NCBI GenBank assembly: GCA_033720695.1
Contig: JAWWCA010000001.1
Location: 6,221-70,220, forward strand
Direction: 5' to 3'
DNA: 64,000 bases
Source of the DNA: DATGQT01 sp033720695
GTDB taxonomy: Bacteria; Bacteroidota; Rhodothermia; Rhodothermales; Rubricoccaceae
Every line of letters starts with the position of its first letter. Position 1 is the first letter of the stretch. Below, in pieces: positions 22,312 through 31,881 of this stretch. The notes under the pieces are model-generated. The model was not told the origin of the DNA, ran no database searches, and saw only the letters and a list, made by a program, of their open reading frames with translations. Both the position numbers and the translations under genes were made by a program.

Positions 22312-24660
22312 CTAGTCGGTTGGTGGCGGCGTCTCGTCCAAGGCCTCGCCAAGCAGGTCCTCTGCTGCGAGGTCGGCACGGAGCCGGAGGAAGGTCGGCG
22401 CGCGGAAGCGGCCGTCCGATGTGATCTCGTGATAGCGAACCGTGCACACCAGCGACGGCTCGACCCACGTGGTGCCCGGCGCACGAACCCCCTTCGCGAC
22501 CGCCGGCCGAGGCGTCGTGTCGAGGGCGTCCAGCTGCGCGCGCACCTCGGTGAGCGCACGGTCGTCGAAGCCGCCCCCCACCCGGCCCCGATACAACAAC
22601 CCGTCCGGAGACGGCTCCGCGACATGCACCGCCCCGAACGTCGCGGAGCGGTACCCCTCGCCGGGGGTGTACCCTATCACCACGACCTCCGCCGTCCCCT
22701 CCACCTTCACCTTCACCCAGCAGTCGGACCGGCGCCCCTCGTGATACGCGCCGTCAACGCGCTTGCCCATGACGCCCTCCAGGCCGTGCTCCCCCACCGC
22801 CGCCAGGAGCGCCGGCCCGTCACTCAGCGCCTCCGACAGCCGGTACGGACCCTCGCCCTGCCCCACCACCGTCTCCAACCACGCGCGGCGACGGTGCCAC
22901 GGCTCCTTGACCACGGGCCGCCCATCGAGGTACAGCACATCGAACACGTACGCGTGAGCCGGCCACCGACGCCGCGCCCACTCCGCCGACTGCGAGCCGC
23001 CCGTTCGCTGCAGCCGCCGCAACACGTTCCCGAACACCGGGTGGCCTGCGTCGTCCAGGCACACGATCTCGCAGTCGAGCACCGCCGAAATCGTCCGAAG
23101 ACCCCCAACGTCCTGAAGCTCCGGGAACATCGCCGTGTAGTCCCGGCCGCGCCGCCCCCAGATCCGCACCGCCCCCTCATCGATTGCGACGAGACCGCGC
23201 AGCCCATCCCACTTCACCTCGAACCGCCAGTCGCGCCCCGCAGGCACCGCAGACCGCCGCTCCGCGAGCATCGGCGCTGGCGGCGCACCCAACCACGCGC
23301 GCGGAGGCTCGTCCAGCCGCTCGAGCAACCACTCCTGGCCCCGCGTCTGCACCAGCCGATACCGGCCGGCCAAGCCATCGCTCTCCAGCGACACGTACAC
23401 CTTGTCGTCAGCGAACGTCTCGGCCCGATACCGGCCGGCCGCGAACACCCACATCTCTCCGCCCCCGTACTGCCCCTTCGGGATCGTCCCCTCGAACGTC
23501 AAGTACTCCACCGGGTGGTCCTCCGTCTGGATCGCCAGCCGCTTCACGCCCGGCCGCGGGGGCAGGCCCTTCGGAACCGCCCACGAACGGAGCACGCCAC
23601 GATGCTCAAGGCGGAGGTCGTAGTGGAGCCGGCTCGCCGCGTGACGGTGGACCACGAAGGCGCTTCCCGCCCCCACGCGCACACCCGGCGGGGGCTCGGG
23701 CGTGCCCCCACCGCCGAACACCCGCTTCTCCGCATACGTCGACAGCGCGCCGTCGCCGCCCACCTCCACCTCGTCTCGACGCGTGTGCAAGGGCACGGCG
23801 AACGCGGCCATCCCGGCCCACGCATCGCCGCCCTCCGCCAACCGATCCGGAACCGTCTCGATCGTGAACGCCATCGGGTCGGACGTCGCTTCCAGCGTCT
23901 CCCAGGACACCGGATACGACACCGGGGCGCCGGGGCGGCCACGCAGACTGTACGGGCTCACGATCGTCTGACGGCCCCGGTGACGGTACACGTCCACGAG
24001 CGTCTTGTCCACCCGGCGCTGCTTCGACAGCGTCAGGGTCACGTCGCCCGGGCGCCGCCGTGCGAACGACTGCGCCAGACCCTTCACCGCCGCAAACACC
24101 ACGTCCTCCGGCCACCGCGGGAGGACCGGCGCCACCACGTGGAGCCCCCGCCCCCCCGTCGTCTTGACGTACGGATGGTACCCGTGGTCTGCCAGGTGCT
24201 CGCGGAGCGCCAGCGCGAGGCCCACCGTCTCCGCGAACGGCGCCTCCTCGGGCGGGTCCAGATCGAACACCACGTAGTCGGGGTGATCCGGCACGGGAAC
24301 GCGGCCGTGCCCCTGGTGCAGCTCCAGCGCCGCCGAGTTCGCGAGCCACACCAGCGAGGCCTCGTCCTGCACCGTCGGGTGCTCCTTCACGTCCTCCCCC
24401 TCCAGGCGCACCACCTCCAGCCACGCCGGCGCACCCCGCGGCCGGTTCTTCTGAAAGAAGCGCTCCGCCTCGATCCCGTCCGGGAAACGAACCAGCGTCA
24501 GCGGCCGCCCGGCGACGTGCGGCACCAGCACCGGCGCGACCCGCAGGTAATACTGGATCACCTCGGCCTTCAGGATCGGGCCGGGGTACAGGGGCTTTTG
24601 AAGGTTCGACAGCGTCAGCCGCCGACCGCCGACCTTGACGTGGGTGTCCCGCGTGGGCAT
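22312..24660 (-). CDS. ligD: DNA ligase D, POL-PE-LIG order
   Basis: The 782-residue protein carries three domains. A primase-polymerase module (about 1-295) has FDLDPP at 132-137 and the TTGGRGLHV motif. A 3'-phosphoesterase module (about 325-455) has FVVHRHAASRLHYDLRLEH and KGQYGGGEMW. An ATP-dependent ligase module (about 460-782) has the nucleotidyl Lys483 in EVKWDGLRG, DCEIV and a late EVVVIGY motif. The order matches mycobacterial LigD. It fills, trims and seals breaks held by Ku. A TTGAAT/GATACT pair 18 bases apart (24695/24671, minus strand) may be the promoter, which would give a very short leader. Confidence 0.96.
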   Translation of the reverse strand: MPTRDTHVKVGGRRLTLSNLQKPLYPGPILKAEVIQYYLRVAPVLVPHVAGRPLTLVRFPDGIEAERFFQKNRPRGAPAWLEVVRLEGEDVKEHPTVQDEASLVWLANSAALELHQGHGRVPVPDHPDYVVFDLDPPEEAPFAETVGLALALREHLADHGYHPYVKTTGGRGLHVVAPVLPRWPEDVVFAAVKGLAQSFARRRPGDVTLTLSKQRRVDKTLVDVYRHRGRQTIVSPYSLRGRPGAPVSYPVSWETLEATSDPMAFTIETVPDRLAEGGDAWAGMAAFAVPLHTRRDEVEVGGDGALSTYAEKRVFGGGGTPEPPPGVRVGAGSAFVVHRHAASRLHYDLRLEHRGVLRSWAVPKGLPPRPGVKRLAIQTEDHPVEYLTFEGTIPKGQYGGGEMWVFAAGRYRAETFADDKVYVSLESDGLAGRYRLVQTRGQEWLLERLDEPPRAWLGAPPAPMLAERRSAVPAGRDWRFEVKWDGLRGLVAIDEGAVRIWGRRGRDYTAMFPELQDVGGLRTISAVLDCEIVCLDDAGHPVFGNVLRRLQRTGGSQSAEWARRRWPAHAYVFDVLYLDGRPVVKEPWHRRRAWLETVVGQGEGPYRLSEALSDGPALLAAVGEHGLEGVMGKRVDGAYHEGRRSDCWVKVKVEGTAEVVVIGYTPGEGYRSATFGAVHVAEPSPDGLLYRGRVGGGFDDRALTEVRAQLDALDTTPRPAVAKGVRAPGTTWVEPSLVCTVRYHEITSDGRFRAPTFLRLRADLAAEDLLGEALDETPPPTD

Positions 24661-24862
24661 GCCGGACCCCAGTATCGCCCGCCCGCCCCGTACGATTCAA
24701 TGCCCAGGCGCGTCAGCCATCCACCCTCGCAACCTCGCGCCATCGGCGCGGGCCCAGGACGCCCGAGGCGCACCCGTCTTAACGTCGCCTTCACCGTCGC
24801 TCGGCCACCGCCAACCCACCGCACCTCTGTCCCCACAATGGGACCTCGACGAGGCCTTCGCC

Positions 24863-25996
24863 CTACAGCGGCAGCCGAAGCTGGACACCCACCACCAAGG
24901 CGTCCCCAGACACGAGGTTCGAGGCCGATACCCCGAGGAGTCGGTACGCCCCGAAAATCTCTGGCTCGTGGAGCAGACGCCCCGCCACCCCCGCGAGCGC
25001 GTCGGCCGTCCACACCGCCCCGTCGACCGTCTCCCGCCGCGTCACGGTCTCGAACGACGGAGACCGCGCCTTCAGCGTGACCGTCCGCGCCGCCAGCCGA
25101 TGCCGGGCCATCCGCTCCGCCACCCGCGAGGCCAACGCCTCCAACGCCTCGTCGGTCTCGCCGCGCGTCCGCAACGGCTCGAAATACGTCCGCTCCGCAC
25201 CGACCGACTTGCGCGCACGCCGCTCGCCCACGCGGCGGTCGTCGTCGCCCGCCGCGAGTCGGGCCAGCCACCGGCCCGTCCGACCCAGCATCGCCTCGAG
25301 CGCATCGGGGCTGAACCGCTGAAGGTCCGCGCCGGTCTGGATCCCACGACGCGCCAGCCGCGCGGCTGTGGCCGGGCCCACGCCGTGGAACCGCTCCACC
25401 GGCAACCCGGCCAGGAACGTGCGGACCGCAGGCGGAGGGACCACCGTCAAGCCGTCCGGCTTGTCGTGCGCCGACGCCACCTTCGCCACGAACTTCGACG
25501 GCGCCACGCCCACGGAGGCCGTCAACCCCGTAGCCTCCAGAACGTCCGCGCGGATAGACGCCCCGAGCTGGGCCGCCGGCCCCGCCGCATCCGAGAGGTC
25601 GAGGTAGGCCTCGTCCAACCCCACCACGTCACGCCGCTCCGCATACGCCGCCAGAACCCCGTGGAAGGCCTCCGACGCGGCCTTGTAGGCCTCGAAGCGC
25701 GGCTTGACGCACACGAGATCCGGGCACCGGCGGAGCGCCTGGCCCACCGGCATCGCGCTCCGGACGCCGAACGCCCGCGCCTCGTACGACGCCGCCATCA
25801 CCACGCCCCGCGTCCGACCACCGACCGCCACCGGCCGGCCCCGGAGCGCGGGGTCGTCGCGCTGCTCGACGGAGGCGTAGAACGCGTCGAGGTCGACGTG
25901 GGCGATGCGGCGAAAGGCCACGGGGGAGGGCGTGGGCGTCCCGGTGGTTCGCCCCACACCACGCCCAGGTTTCGCCCAACGACCGACCAGACGCAC
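24863..25996 (-). CDS. dinB: DNA polymerase IV (Y family)
   Basis: The 377-residue reading shows HVDLDAFYASVEQRDDPAL, VVMAASYEARAFGVRSAMP, VVGLDEAYLDLS with the second pair of acids, SVGVAPSKFVAKVASAHDKPDGL, FHGVGPATAARL and a little-finger domain. All catalytic acids are present, so it should be an active low-fidelity bypass polymerase. The start is GTG at 25996, or more likely GTG at 25921 directly before AFRRIAHVDLD. It is divergent from polX. Confidence 0.93.
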   Translation of the reverse strand: MRLVGRWAKPGRGVGRTTGTPTPSPVAFRRIAHVDLDAFYASVEQRDDPALRGRPVAVGGRTRGVVMAASYEARAFGVRSAMPVGQALRRCPDLVCVKPRFEAYKAASEAFHGVLAAYAERRDVVGLDEAYLDLSDAAGPAAQLGASIRADVLEATGLTASVGVAPSKFVAKVASAHDKPDGLTVVPPPAVRTFLAGLPVERFHGVGPATAARLARRGIQTGADLQRFSPDALEAMLGRTGRWLARLAAGDDDRRVGERRARKSVGAERTYFEPLRTRGETDEALEALASRVAERMARHRLAARTVTLKARSPSFETVTRRETVDGAVWTADALAGVAGRLLHEPEIFGAYRLLGVSASNLVSGDALVVGVQLRLPL

Positions 25997-26049
25997 GGCC
26001 TCGAACGACGATCAAGACCGTGCGTACGTACAGCCCGATCCCCAGCGCC

Positions 26050-27750
26050 ATGACGAACAACGACGTGGCCGCCGCCCTCGCCGAGGTGGCCGATCTCCTC
26101 GCGATCGAAGACGCCAACGCGTTCCGCGTGCGAGCCTACCGCCGCGCCGCCGACGTCGTGCGACAGCACCCCGACCCCGTCGCCGGCATGGACCAGGCCG
26201 CACTTACCGCCCTCCCCGGACTGGGCAAGGACCTCGCCGGCAAGATCCGGGACCTCACAGACACCGGCCACCTCGCCGTCCTCGACGAGCTCCGCCACCG
26301 CCTCGGACCCGACGTCCGGTCGCTGCTCAACGTCCGGGGCCTCGGCCCCAAACGCGTCGGCCAGCTCCGGCGCGAGCTCGGCGTGACGACGCTCGCCGAC
26401 CTCCACGACGCGCTCGAGTCCGGTCGCGTCCAGGCCCTCGATGGGTTCGGCGACGCCCTCGTCGCCCGCCTCCGCGACGCGGCCGAGGCCGCCGAACGAC
26501 ACGCCGGCCGCGTGCTCTGGAGCCACGCCGACCAGGCCCTCCAGCCCCTCCTCGACCACCTCCGCACGCGGCATGTCGACCGCATCGCCGCCGCCGGCTC
26601 GTACCGGCGGGGCCGCGAAACCGTCGGCGACCTCGACCTCCTCGCCATGTCGGACGACGCCGACGCCGTCATGGCGGCCTTCCGCGCCTACCCAGGGGTC
26701 GAGGTCGTGGAGGCCTCCGGCCCGACCAAAACGACCGCCCACCTCCGCGGCGGGCTTCAGGTCGACCTCCGCGTCGTCGAACCGGCGGCGTGGGGCGCTG
26801 CACTCGTCTACTTCACCGGCAGCAAAGAGCACGGGATCGCGCTCCGAAACCGGGCCCTCCGCCGAAGCCTCAAGGTGAACGAGTACGGCGTGTGGGACGG
26901 CGAGCAGCGCGTCGCCGGCGCCGCCGAAGAGGACGTCTACGCCGCGCTCGGGCTCGCCTGGATCCCCCCAGAGCTCCGCGAGGCCGACGGCGAAATCGAC
27001 CTCGCGGAGCGGGGCGCGCTCCCCCAACTCCTCCACCGAGACCACCTCCGCGGCGACCTCCACGTCCACACCACGTGGTCCGACGGACGCGACGACCTCG
27101 AAACGATGGTCCGGGCGGCCACCGAGCAGGGGCACCACTACCTCGCCATCACCGACCACTCCCCGCTGCTGCCCATGGTCAACGGCCTCGACGCCGGACG
27201 CCTCGCACGCCAGGCCGCCGCCATCGCCGAGCTCCACACCCCGGGCCTGCGCGTGCTGCGGGGTTGCGAGGTCGACATCCTCCCGGATGGCTCCCTCGAC
27301 CTCCCAGACGCTGCGCTCCAGGACCTCCACGTCCGCGTGTGCTCTGTGCACACCGCGCTCGACCTCGACGCCGACGCCCAAACGGCTCGGCTCCTCCGCG
27401 CCTTCGAGAACCCCTACATGCAGATCTGGGGCCACCCCACCAGCCGGCTCCTCCTCAAACGCGACGGCATCGCCTTCGACCAAGAGGCCGTCCTCGACGC
27501 CGCCGCCCACCACGGCATCGCCATCGAGCTCAACGCACAACCCGACCGACTCGACGCCAGCGTCGCCTTCGCTCGCGCGGCCCACGCCCGCGGCATCCCC
27601 CTCGTCGTCAACACCGACGCCCACGCCGTGGCCGAGCTCGACCACCTCTCCCACGGCATCCGCCAGGCCCGGCGCGCCGGGCTCTCCAAGAAGGACGTCC
27701 TGAACACACGCGGCACGACGGCCATGCTCGCGCGTCTCCGACAGGCGTGA
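26050..27750 (+). CDS. polX: DNA polymerase/3'-5' exonuclease PolX
   Basis: The 566-residue protein has an N-terminal HhH/8-kDa-like region (VADLLAIEDANAFRVRAYRRAADVV, LPGLGKDLAGKI), a Pol X nucleotidyltransferase with AAGSYRRGRETVGDLDLLA at about 181-199, and a C-terminal PHP domain starting DLHVHTTWSDGRDDL at about 335 with GCEVDI and NTDAHA. The length fits bacterial PolX (about 570). It fills short gaps in base excision and end joining. ATG 26050 is preferred over GTG 26020. An HhH-only relative lies at 45803. Confidence 0.95.
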   Translation: MTNNDVAAALAEVADLLAIEDANAFRVRAYRRAADVVRQHPDPVAGMDQAALTALPGLGKDLAGKIRDLTDTGHLAVLDELRHRLGPDVRSLLNVRGLGPKRVGQLRRELGVTTLADLHDALESGRVQALDGFGDALVARLRDAAEAAERHAGRVLWSHADQALQPLLDHLRTRHVDRIAAAGSYRRGRETVGDLDLLAMSDDADAVMAAFRAYPGVEVVEASGPTKTTAHLRGGLQVDLRVVEPAAWGAALVYFTGSKEHGIALRNRALRRSLKVNEYGVWDGEQRVAGAAEEDVYAALGLAWIPPELREADGEIDLAERGALPQLLHRDHLRGDLHVHTTWSDGRDDLETMVRAATEQGHHYLAITDHSPLLPMVNGLDAGRLARQAAAIAELHTPGLRVLRGCEVDILPDGSLDLPDAALQDLHVRVCSVHTALDLDADAQTARLLRAFENPYMQIWGHPTSRLLLKRDGIAFDQEAVLDAAAHHGIAIELNAQPDRLDASVAFARAAHARGIPLVVNTDAHAVAELDHLSHGIRQARRAGLSKKDVLNTRGTTAMLARLRQA

Positions 27751-27757
27751 ATGCGTC

Positions 27758-27769
27758 GCCGTATACTCC
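27758..27769 (+). promoter_or_regulatory. Promoter-like 12-mer GCCGTATACTCC before lexA1
   Basis: This is identical to the elements at 12185 and 59320. Here the TATACT core lies 63 bases before the lexA1 ATG, leaving a longer leader. Confidence 0.45.
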
Positions 27770-27824
27770 TCGTCCCATCACGGCGCCCCCTCCCTCCGAC
27801 CCTGCACCTCGACCCGCTCGCCTC

Positions 27825-28460
27825 ATGCGAGAGCCCCTCACCGCCCGACAGAATGAGGCCTACGAGTTCATCCGCGATCGGCTCGAGCGCGATGGCCGAG
27901 CCCCGTCCGTCCACGAAATCCAAGCGGCCCTCAACGTTCGGTCGACCAACTCCGTCGCGAAGCACGTCAACGCCCTCATCAGGAAGGGGTACCTCACCCG
28001 TGAGCCGCACCTCGCTCGCTCGCTCGCCCTCGCCGACGACCCGTCGGGGGGGGGCTCCCCGACCCTGCCGCTCATCCGCGGGCCCCGGAGCGAGGCCCCC
28101 CACCTCCTCCGGAAGCGGCCCGTACGCGATCTCGTCGTCGACCCCGCACTCCTCGGCGGCGCGCCCGCAGGAGAATGCCTCGTGATGCGACTCGACGACG
28201 ACGCCATGGCCCCGGACAGCGTGTTCACCGGGGACCTCGTCGTCGTCCACGAGGCCGAGCCCGAATCCCTCCAGCGCGGACGCCTCGTCGCCGCCGTCGT
28301 CGGCCGGCACACCCTCGCCCGGCGCCTCTTCCACACCGACGGCGGGGTCCTGCTCCGGGCCGCCGAGCCGCGATACCACGACATCCTCGTGCGTCCGAAC
28401 AGTGCGGACGCCTTCATCGTCGGTCGCATCACCGCCGTCCTCCGATCCCTCGAAGCATGA
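27825..28460 (+). CDS. LexA-like repressor lacking the autoprotease dyad
   Basis: The 211-residue protein has the LexA winged helix (LTARQNEAYEFIRDRLERDGRAPSVHEIQAALNVRSTNSVAKHVNALIRKGYL) and an S24-type C-terminal fold. However, the catalytic Ser is A127 (DDAMAP where LexA has GxSM), the Lys is an Arg (LARRL at 164-168 where LexA has VKRL), and the Ala-Gly cleavage site is replaced by RSEAP at 88-92. It should still dimerise and bind DNA but not cleave itself after damage. A 21-codon frame overlaps its stop (ATGA, 28457). polX precedes and a HerA-like gene follows. Confidence 0.82.
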   Translation: MREPLTARQNEAYEFIRDRLERDGRAPSVHEIQAALNVRSTNSVAKHVNALIRKGYLTREPHLARSLALADDPSGGGSPTLPLIRGPRSEAPHLLRKRPVRDLVVDPALLGGAPAGECLVMRLDDDAMAPDSVFTGDLVVVHEAEPESLQRGRLVAAVVGRHTLARRLFHTDGGVLLRAAEPRYHDILVRPNSADAFIVGRITAVLRSLEA

Positions 28461-28592
28461 CGGCGCAGGACCTCGCGCTCGACCTCCTCGCACGCCAGGA
28501 CGCAGCGAATCGCCCGAGCTGATCACGGGCTCTCCGCCGAGCAGGGACCTCAGCGCTCCCGCACGCCCCCCTCCTCTCTCGTCTCCCCGCTT

Positions 28593-30968
28593 ATGGACGC
28601 CGCCACCATCGAACAGACCGGCATGTTCTACCTCGGCCGTCGACACGACCTCGACGCCGACCAAACGCTCCCCGCCCCCGTCCTCTACGACGCCGCCGAC
28701 CTCACCACCCACGCCGCCATCATCGGCATGACCGGCAGCGGCAAGACCGGCCTCGGCATCTCGCTCATCGAGGAGGCGGCCCTCGACCGCGTCCCCGTCC
28801 TCGCCATTGACCCCAAGGGCGATCTCGCCAACCTCCTCCTCACCTTCCCGAACCTCGCCCCCACGGACTTCGAGCCGTGGGTCAATCCCGCTGAGGCCGA
28901 GCAGAAGGGCCGGTCCGTCGACGAGCACGCCGCCGCCGTCGCCGAGATGTGGCGCTCCGGCCTCGACGCCTGGGACCAGCAGCCCGACCGCATCCAGCGG
29001 CTCCGCGACGCCGCCGACGTCGCCCTCTACACCCCCGGATCCGACGCCGCCACCCCCGTCGCACTCCTCCGCGACTTCGCCGCACCGCCGGCCGACGCCG
29101 GCGCCGACGCCCGCAGGGAGCACGTCGAAGCGCTCATCAGCGGCCTCCTCTCCCTCGTCGGCGTCGAGGCCGACCCCCTCCAGAGCCCCGAGCACGTCTT
29201 CCTCGCCCACGTCCTCGAGAGCGCCTGGAACGACGGACGGACACCCTCCCTCGCCGACCTCATCCTCGCCCTCCAGACGCCGCCGATGTCGCACATCGGC
29301 GTCCTCGAAGTCGACACCTTCTTCCCCGTGAGGCAGCGCCAAAGCCTCGCCATGCGCCTCAACGGGCTCCTCGCCTCCCCCTCCTTCGCCGCCTGGGCAC
29401 AGGGCGAGCCCCTCGACGTCGGCTCCATGCTCTACGCCGACGGCGGCCGACCCCGCGTCAGCGTCTTCTCCATCGCCCACCTCGACGACGACGCGCGGAT
29501 GTTCTTCGTCACGCGCCTCCTCGGCGACCTCATCGCATGGATGCGACGGCAGTCCGGCACCTCCAGCCTCCGCGCCCTCCTCTACATGGACGAGGTCATG
29601 GGCTTCCTCCCGCCCGTCAGCGCCCCACCCAGCAAAACCCTCTTCCTCACCCTCCTCAAGCAGGCCCGCGCCTTCGGGCTCGGCGTCGTCGTCTCTACCC
29701 AGAACCCCGTCGACCTCGACTACAAGGCGCTCTCCAACTGCGGCACCTGGCTCGTCGGTCGCCTCCAGACCGAGCAGGACAAGGCCCGCCTCCTCGACGG
29801 CCTCGAAGGCGCCGCCGGGGGCGCCCTCGACCGCGACGCCACCGATGCCACCCTCTCCCGCCTCGGGAAACGCGTCTTCCTCCTCCACAACGTCCACGAG
29901 CCAGAGCCCACCGTCTTCCACACCCGGTGGGCGATGTCGTACCTCGCCGGACCGCTCACCCGCCAGCAACTCCGCCGGCTCGCGCCCGCGCCCGCCGGCT
30001 CCCACGCCGACCCGGCTCCGCAGGCGCCAGCCCCCCCTCCCACGCCCTCCAACGGCTTCGTCGACACCCGCCCGCCCGCACCCGCCGGCCTCGACGAGCT
30101 CACGCTCGCCCCCTCCCCGGACGCCGACGCCGATCACGTCGTCTACGTCCCCATGCTCCTCGGACAGGCCGACGTCCACTACCGCCGCTCCCGCCCCCCC
30201 GTCGACCACACCACCACCGTCCACCTCCTCGCCCCCGCCGACGCGCCCGACTGGTCCGGGGCCATCGAGCGCCCTGCCGCACACGCCGCCGCGACGCCCG
30301 ACGGCGCCCACTATGCCCTCGTCCCGGCCTCCCTCCACGACGACGCCGACGGGCTCGACCACGCCCTCGAACGGTGGATCAAGCGCGAACGGACCGTCAC
30401 CGTCCTCACGAGCAAGACCCATCGGTTGACCAGCCAGCCGGGAGAGTCCGAGGACACCTTCCGCGGGCGTCTGACCCACGCCGCCCGCGAGGCACGCGAC
30501 GCGGAAAAAGCCAAGGTCCGCGAGCGCTATGCCTCGCGCATGAAGCGCCTCGAAGATCGCATGGCCCGCGCCGAGGCCGCCGTCGAGCGCGAGCGAGGGC
30601 AGGCCGGCCAGCGCAAGCTCGAGACCGCGATCGAGGTCGGGAGCGCGCTCCTCGGCGCCTTCCTCGGCGGGCGCTCCACCAGCCGCACCATCAGCAGCGC
30701 CCGGCAGGCCGCCCGCGGGGCCGGGCGCGCCCGCAAAGAGAGCGGCGACGTCGACCGCGCGCAGAGGCGCCTCGACGACCTCCGGCAGGAGTACGCCGAC
30801 CTCGACGCCGAGCTCACCAACGAGCTCGACGCGCTCGACCTCCGCGCGGCCGAGCCTGAACCCCTCGAACCCACCGAGATCAAACCCTCCGACGTCTCCG
30901 TCAAGAGCGTCCATCTCGCCTGGGTCCCCCATACCCGCGACGGCGACGCGCTCACGCCCGCACTCTAG
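28593..30968 (+). CDS. HerA-like ATPase with long C-terminal extension
   Basis: The 791-residue protein has Walker A as IGMTGSGKTGL (about 44-54), DPKGDL just after, a Walker B-like LLYMDEVMGFLPP (about 327-339) and a STQNPVDLDYKALSN sensor block typical of HerA/FtsK-like translocases. Residues about 460-500 are Pro-rich. The 610-770 region is highly charged and helical (coiled coil, KVRERYASRMKRLEDRMARAEAAVERERG). HerA proteins process DNA ends with NurA, but no nurA is nearby. It could equally be a defence or transfer ATPase. Confidence 0.75.
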   Translation: MDAATIEQTGMFYLGRRHDLDADQTLPAPVLYDAADLTTHAAIIGMTGSGKTGLGISLIEEAALDRVPVLAIDPKGDLANLLLTFPNLAPTDFEPWVNPAEAEQKGRSVDEHAAAVAEMWRSGLDAWDQQPDRIQRLRDAADVALYTPGSDAATPVALLRDFAAPPADAGADARREHVEALISGLLSLVGVEADPLQSPEHVFLAHVLESAWNDGRTPSLADLILALQTPPMSHIGVLEVDTFFPVRQRQSLAMRLNGLLASPSFAAWAQGEPLDVGSMLYADGGRPRVSVFSIAHLDDDARMFFVTRLLGDLIAWMRRQSGTSSLRALLYMDEVMGFLPPVSAPPSKTLFLTLLKQARAFGLGVVVSTQNPVDLDYKALSNCGTWLVGRLQTEQDKARLLDGLEGAAGGALDRDATDATLSRLGKRVFLLHNVHEPEPTVFHTRWAMSYLAGPLTRQQLRRLAPAPAGSHADPAPQAPAPPPTPSNGFVDTRPPAPAGLDELTLAPSPDADADHVVYVPMLLGQADVHYRRSRPPVDHTTTVHLLAPADAPDWSGAIERPAAHAAATPDGAHYALVPASLHDDADGLDHALERWIKRERTVTVLTSKTHRLTSQPGESEDTFRGRLTHAAREARDAEKAKVRERYASRMKRLEDRMARAEAAVERERGQAGQRKLETAIEVGSALLGAFLGGRSTSRTISSARQAARGAGRARKESGDVDRAQRRLDDLRQEYADLDAELTNELDALDLRAAEPEPLEPTEIKPSDVSVKSVHLAWVPHTRDGDALTPAL

Positions 30969-31871
30969 TCACGTCGGCCGGACGCGCACCCGGTAGCGAA
31001 GCACCTCCGGCGCGTGACGATCCACCACCCCGTCGTCGAGCGTCGTCGTGAGGTCCTGCACGTCGCCGTTGAGCGCGTAGCCGCGCTCGGGCGGGAACCG
31101 CCCGGCAGAGTCCGGCCACACCACCTGGTGGGCCTCGGGAACCCGCCCCCGCATCTCGTAGAACCGCGTCGCCGAGGCGAGCACGTGCGCCGCTACCTCG
31201 CCCGGGACGCCCACCACGGCCACCGGCAGATTCATCACGTCGTCGAGGATGTCGCCGTCCAGGAACGCCTCTCCCGCCGCAACGCGCTGGCCGAGCGCTT
31301 CGATCAAACGGGCCCCCGTCGTCGCCGGCAGCCCCATCACCACCAGCTCGGGCTGGTCGTACAGGTGCTGGAGTCCCACGGTGTAGGTCAGCCCCACGCC
31401 GGCGCGCGCGAACACGTGGTTGATCTGCACCACACCCTCCTGGATCCGCGCAGCCGTATGCCCGATCAGCGCGTTCGCCCGCGCCTCCAGCTCGTCCGCG
31501 GGCACGCCCGGTTCCACCCGCTCGCCCCTCACCAGCGCACGCGCCACCGCCTCCGCACGGCGCAAGGATCCCACCACCGACTTCGGAACGGCGACGGCCC
31601 GGTGCACCGTCTCCACGACCAGGGCGGACCCGTCCTCCGCCTTCACCAGCGTCGTCGTCCCGTACATCATCGGCTCGTCCCCAACGGCGGGCAGGGCGTC
31701 GGACCAGACGGACACGACGTAACGATCACGCTCCAACCAGATCCGCGTCTCCATCGCCGCCCCGCGGCGAAGCGAGCGCGTCCGCCAGAGCCGCACGTAC
31801 TCGCCGAGCTCATCCTGCTCGAAGCCGGCGCGCGCCAGCGCCACGGCAATGGGTGAGGGTACATGCATCAT
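30969..31871 (-). CDS. DUF4262-like protein (second copy)
   Basis: The product is about 300 residues starting MMHVPSPIAVALARAGFEQDELGEYV. It shares with the gene at 872 a V-TVHRAVAVPKSVVGSLRRAE block, VVQINHVF, LTYTVGLQHLYDQPELVVMGLP and QVVWPDSAGRFPPERGY. The stop lies one base from the stop of the convergent HerA-like gene. Start 31871 or 31868 (two consecutive ATGs). Role unknown. Confidence 0.7.
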   Translation of the reverse strand: MMHVPSPIAVALARAGFEQDELGEYVRLWRTRSLRRGAAMETRIWLERDRYVVSVWSDALPAVGDEPMMYGTTTLVKAEDGSALVVETVHRAVAVPKSVVGSLRRAEAVARALVRGERVEPGVPADELEARANALIGHTAARIQEGVVQINHVFARAGVGLTYTVGLQHLYDQPELVVMGLPATTGARLIEALGQRVAAGEAFLDGDILDDVMNLPVAVVGVPGEVAAHVLASATRFYEMRGRVPEAHQVVWPDSAGRFPPERGYALNGDVQDLTTTLDDGVVDRHAPEVLRYRVRVRPT

Positions 31872-31881
31872 CGCCGCCCGC

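Noticed and set aside
24671..24700. TTGAAT/GATACT pair as a strong sigma-70 promoter of ligD
   Set aside because: It would leave a leader of only a few bases; kept as a remark under ligD, not as a separate feature.
22264..25080. 938-codon plus-strand frame opposite ligD and dinB
   Set aside because: Arg/His/Pro-rich shadow; the minus strand encodes LigD and Pol IV.
27414..30932. 1172-codon minus-strand open frame opposite the HerA-like and polX genes
   Set aside because: It is Gly/Val/Glu-rich, has no recognisable motifs and mirrors the codon bias of the plus-strand genes; it is a GC-driven shadow.
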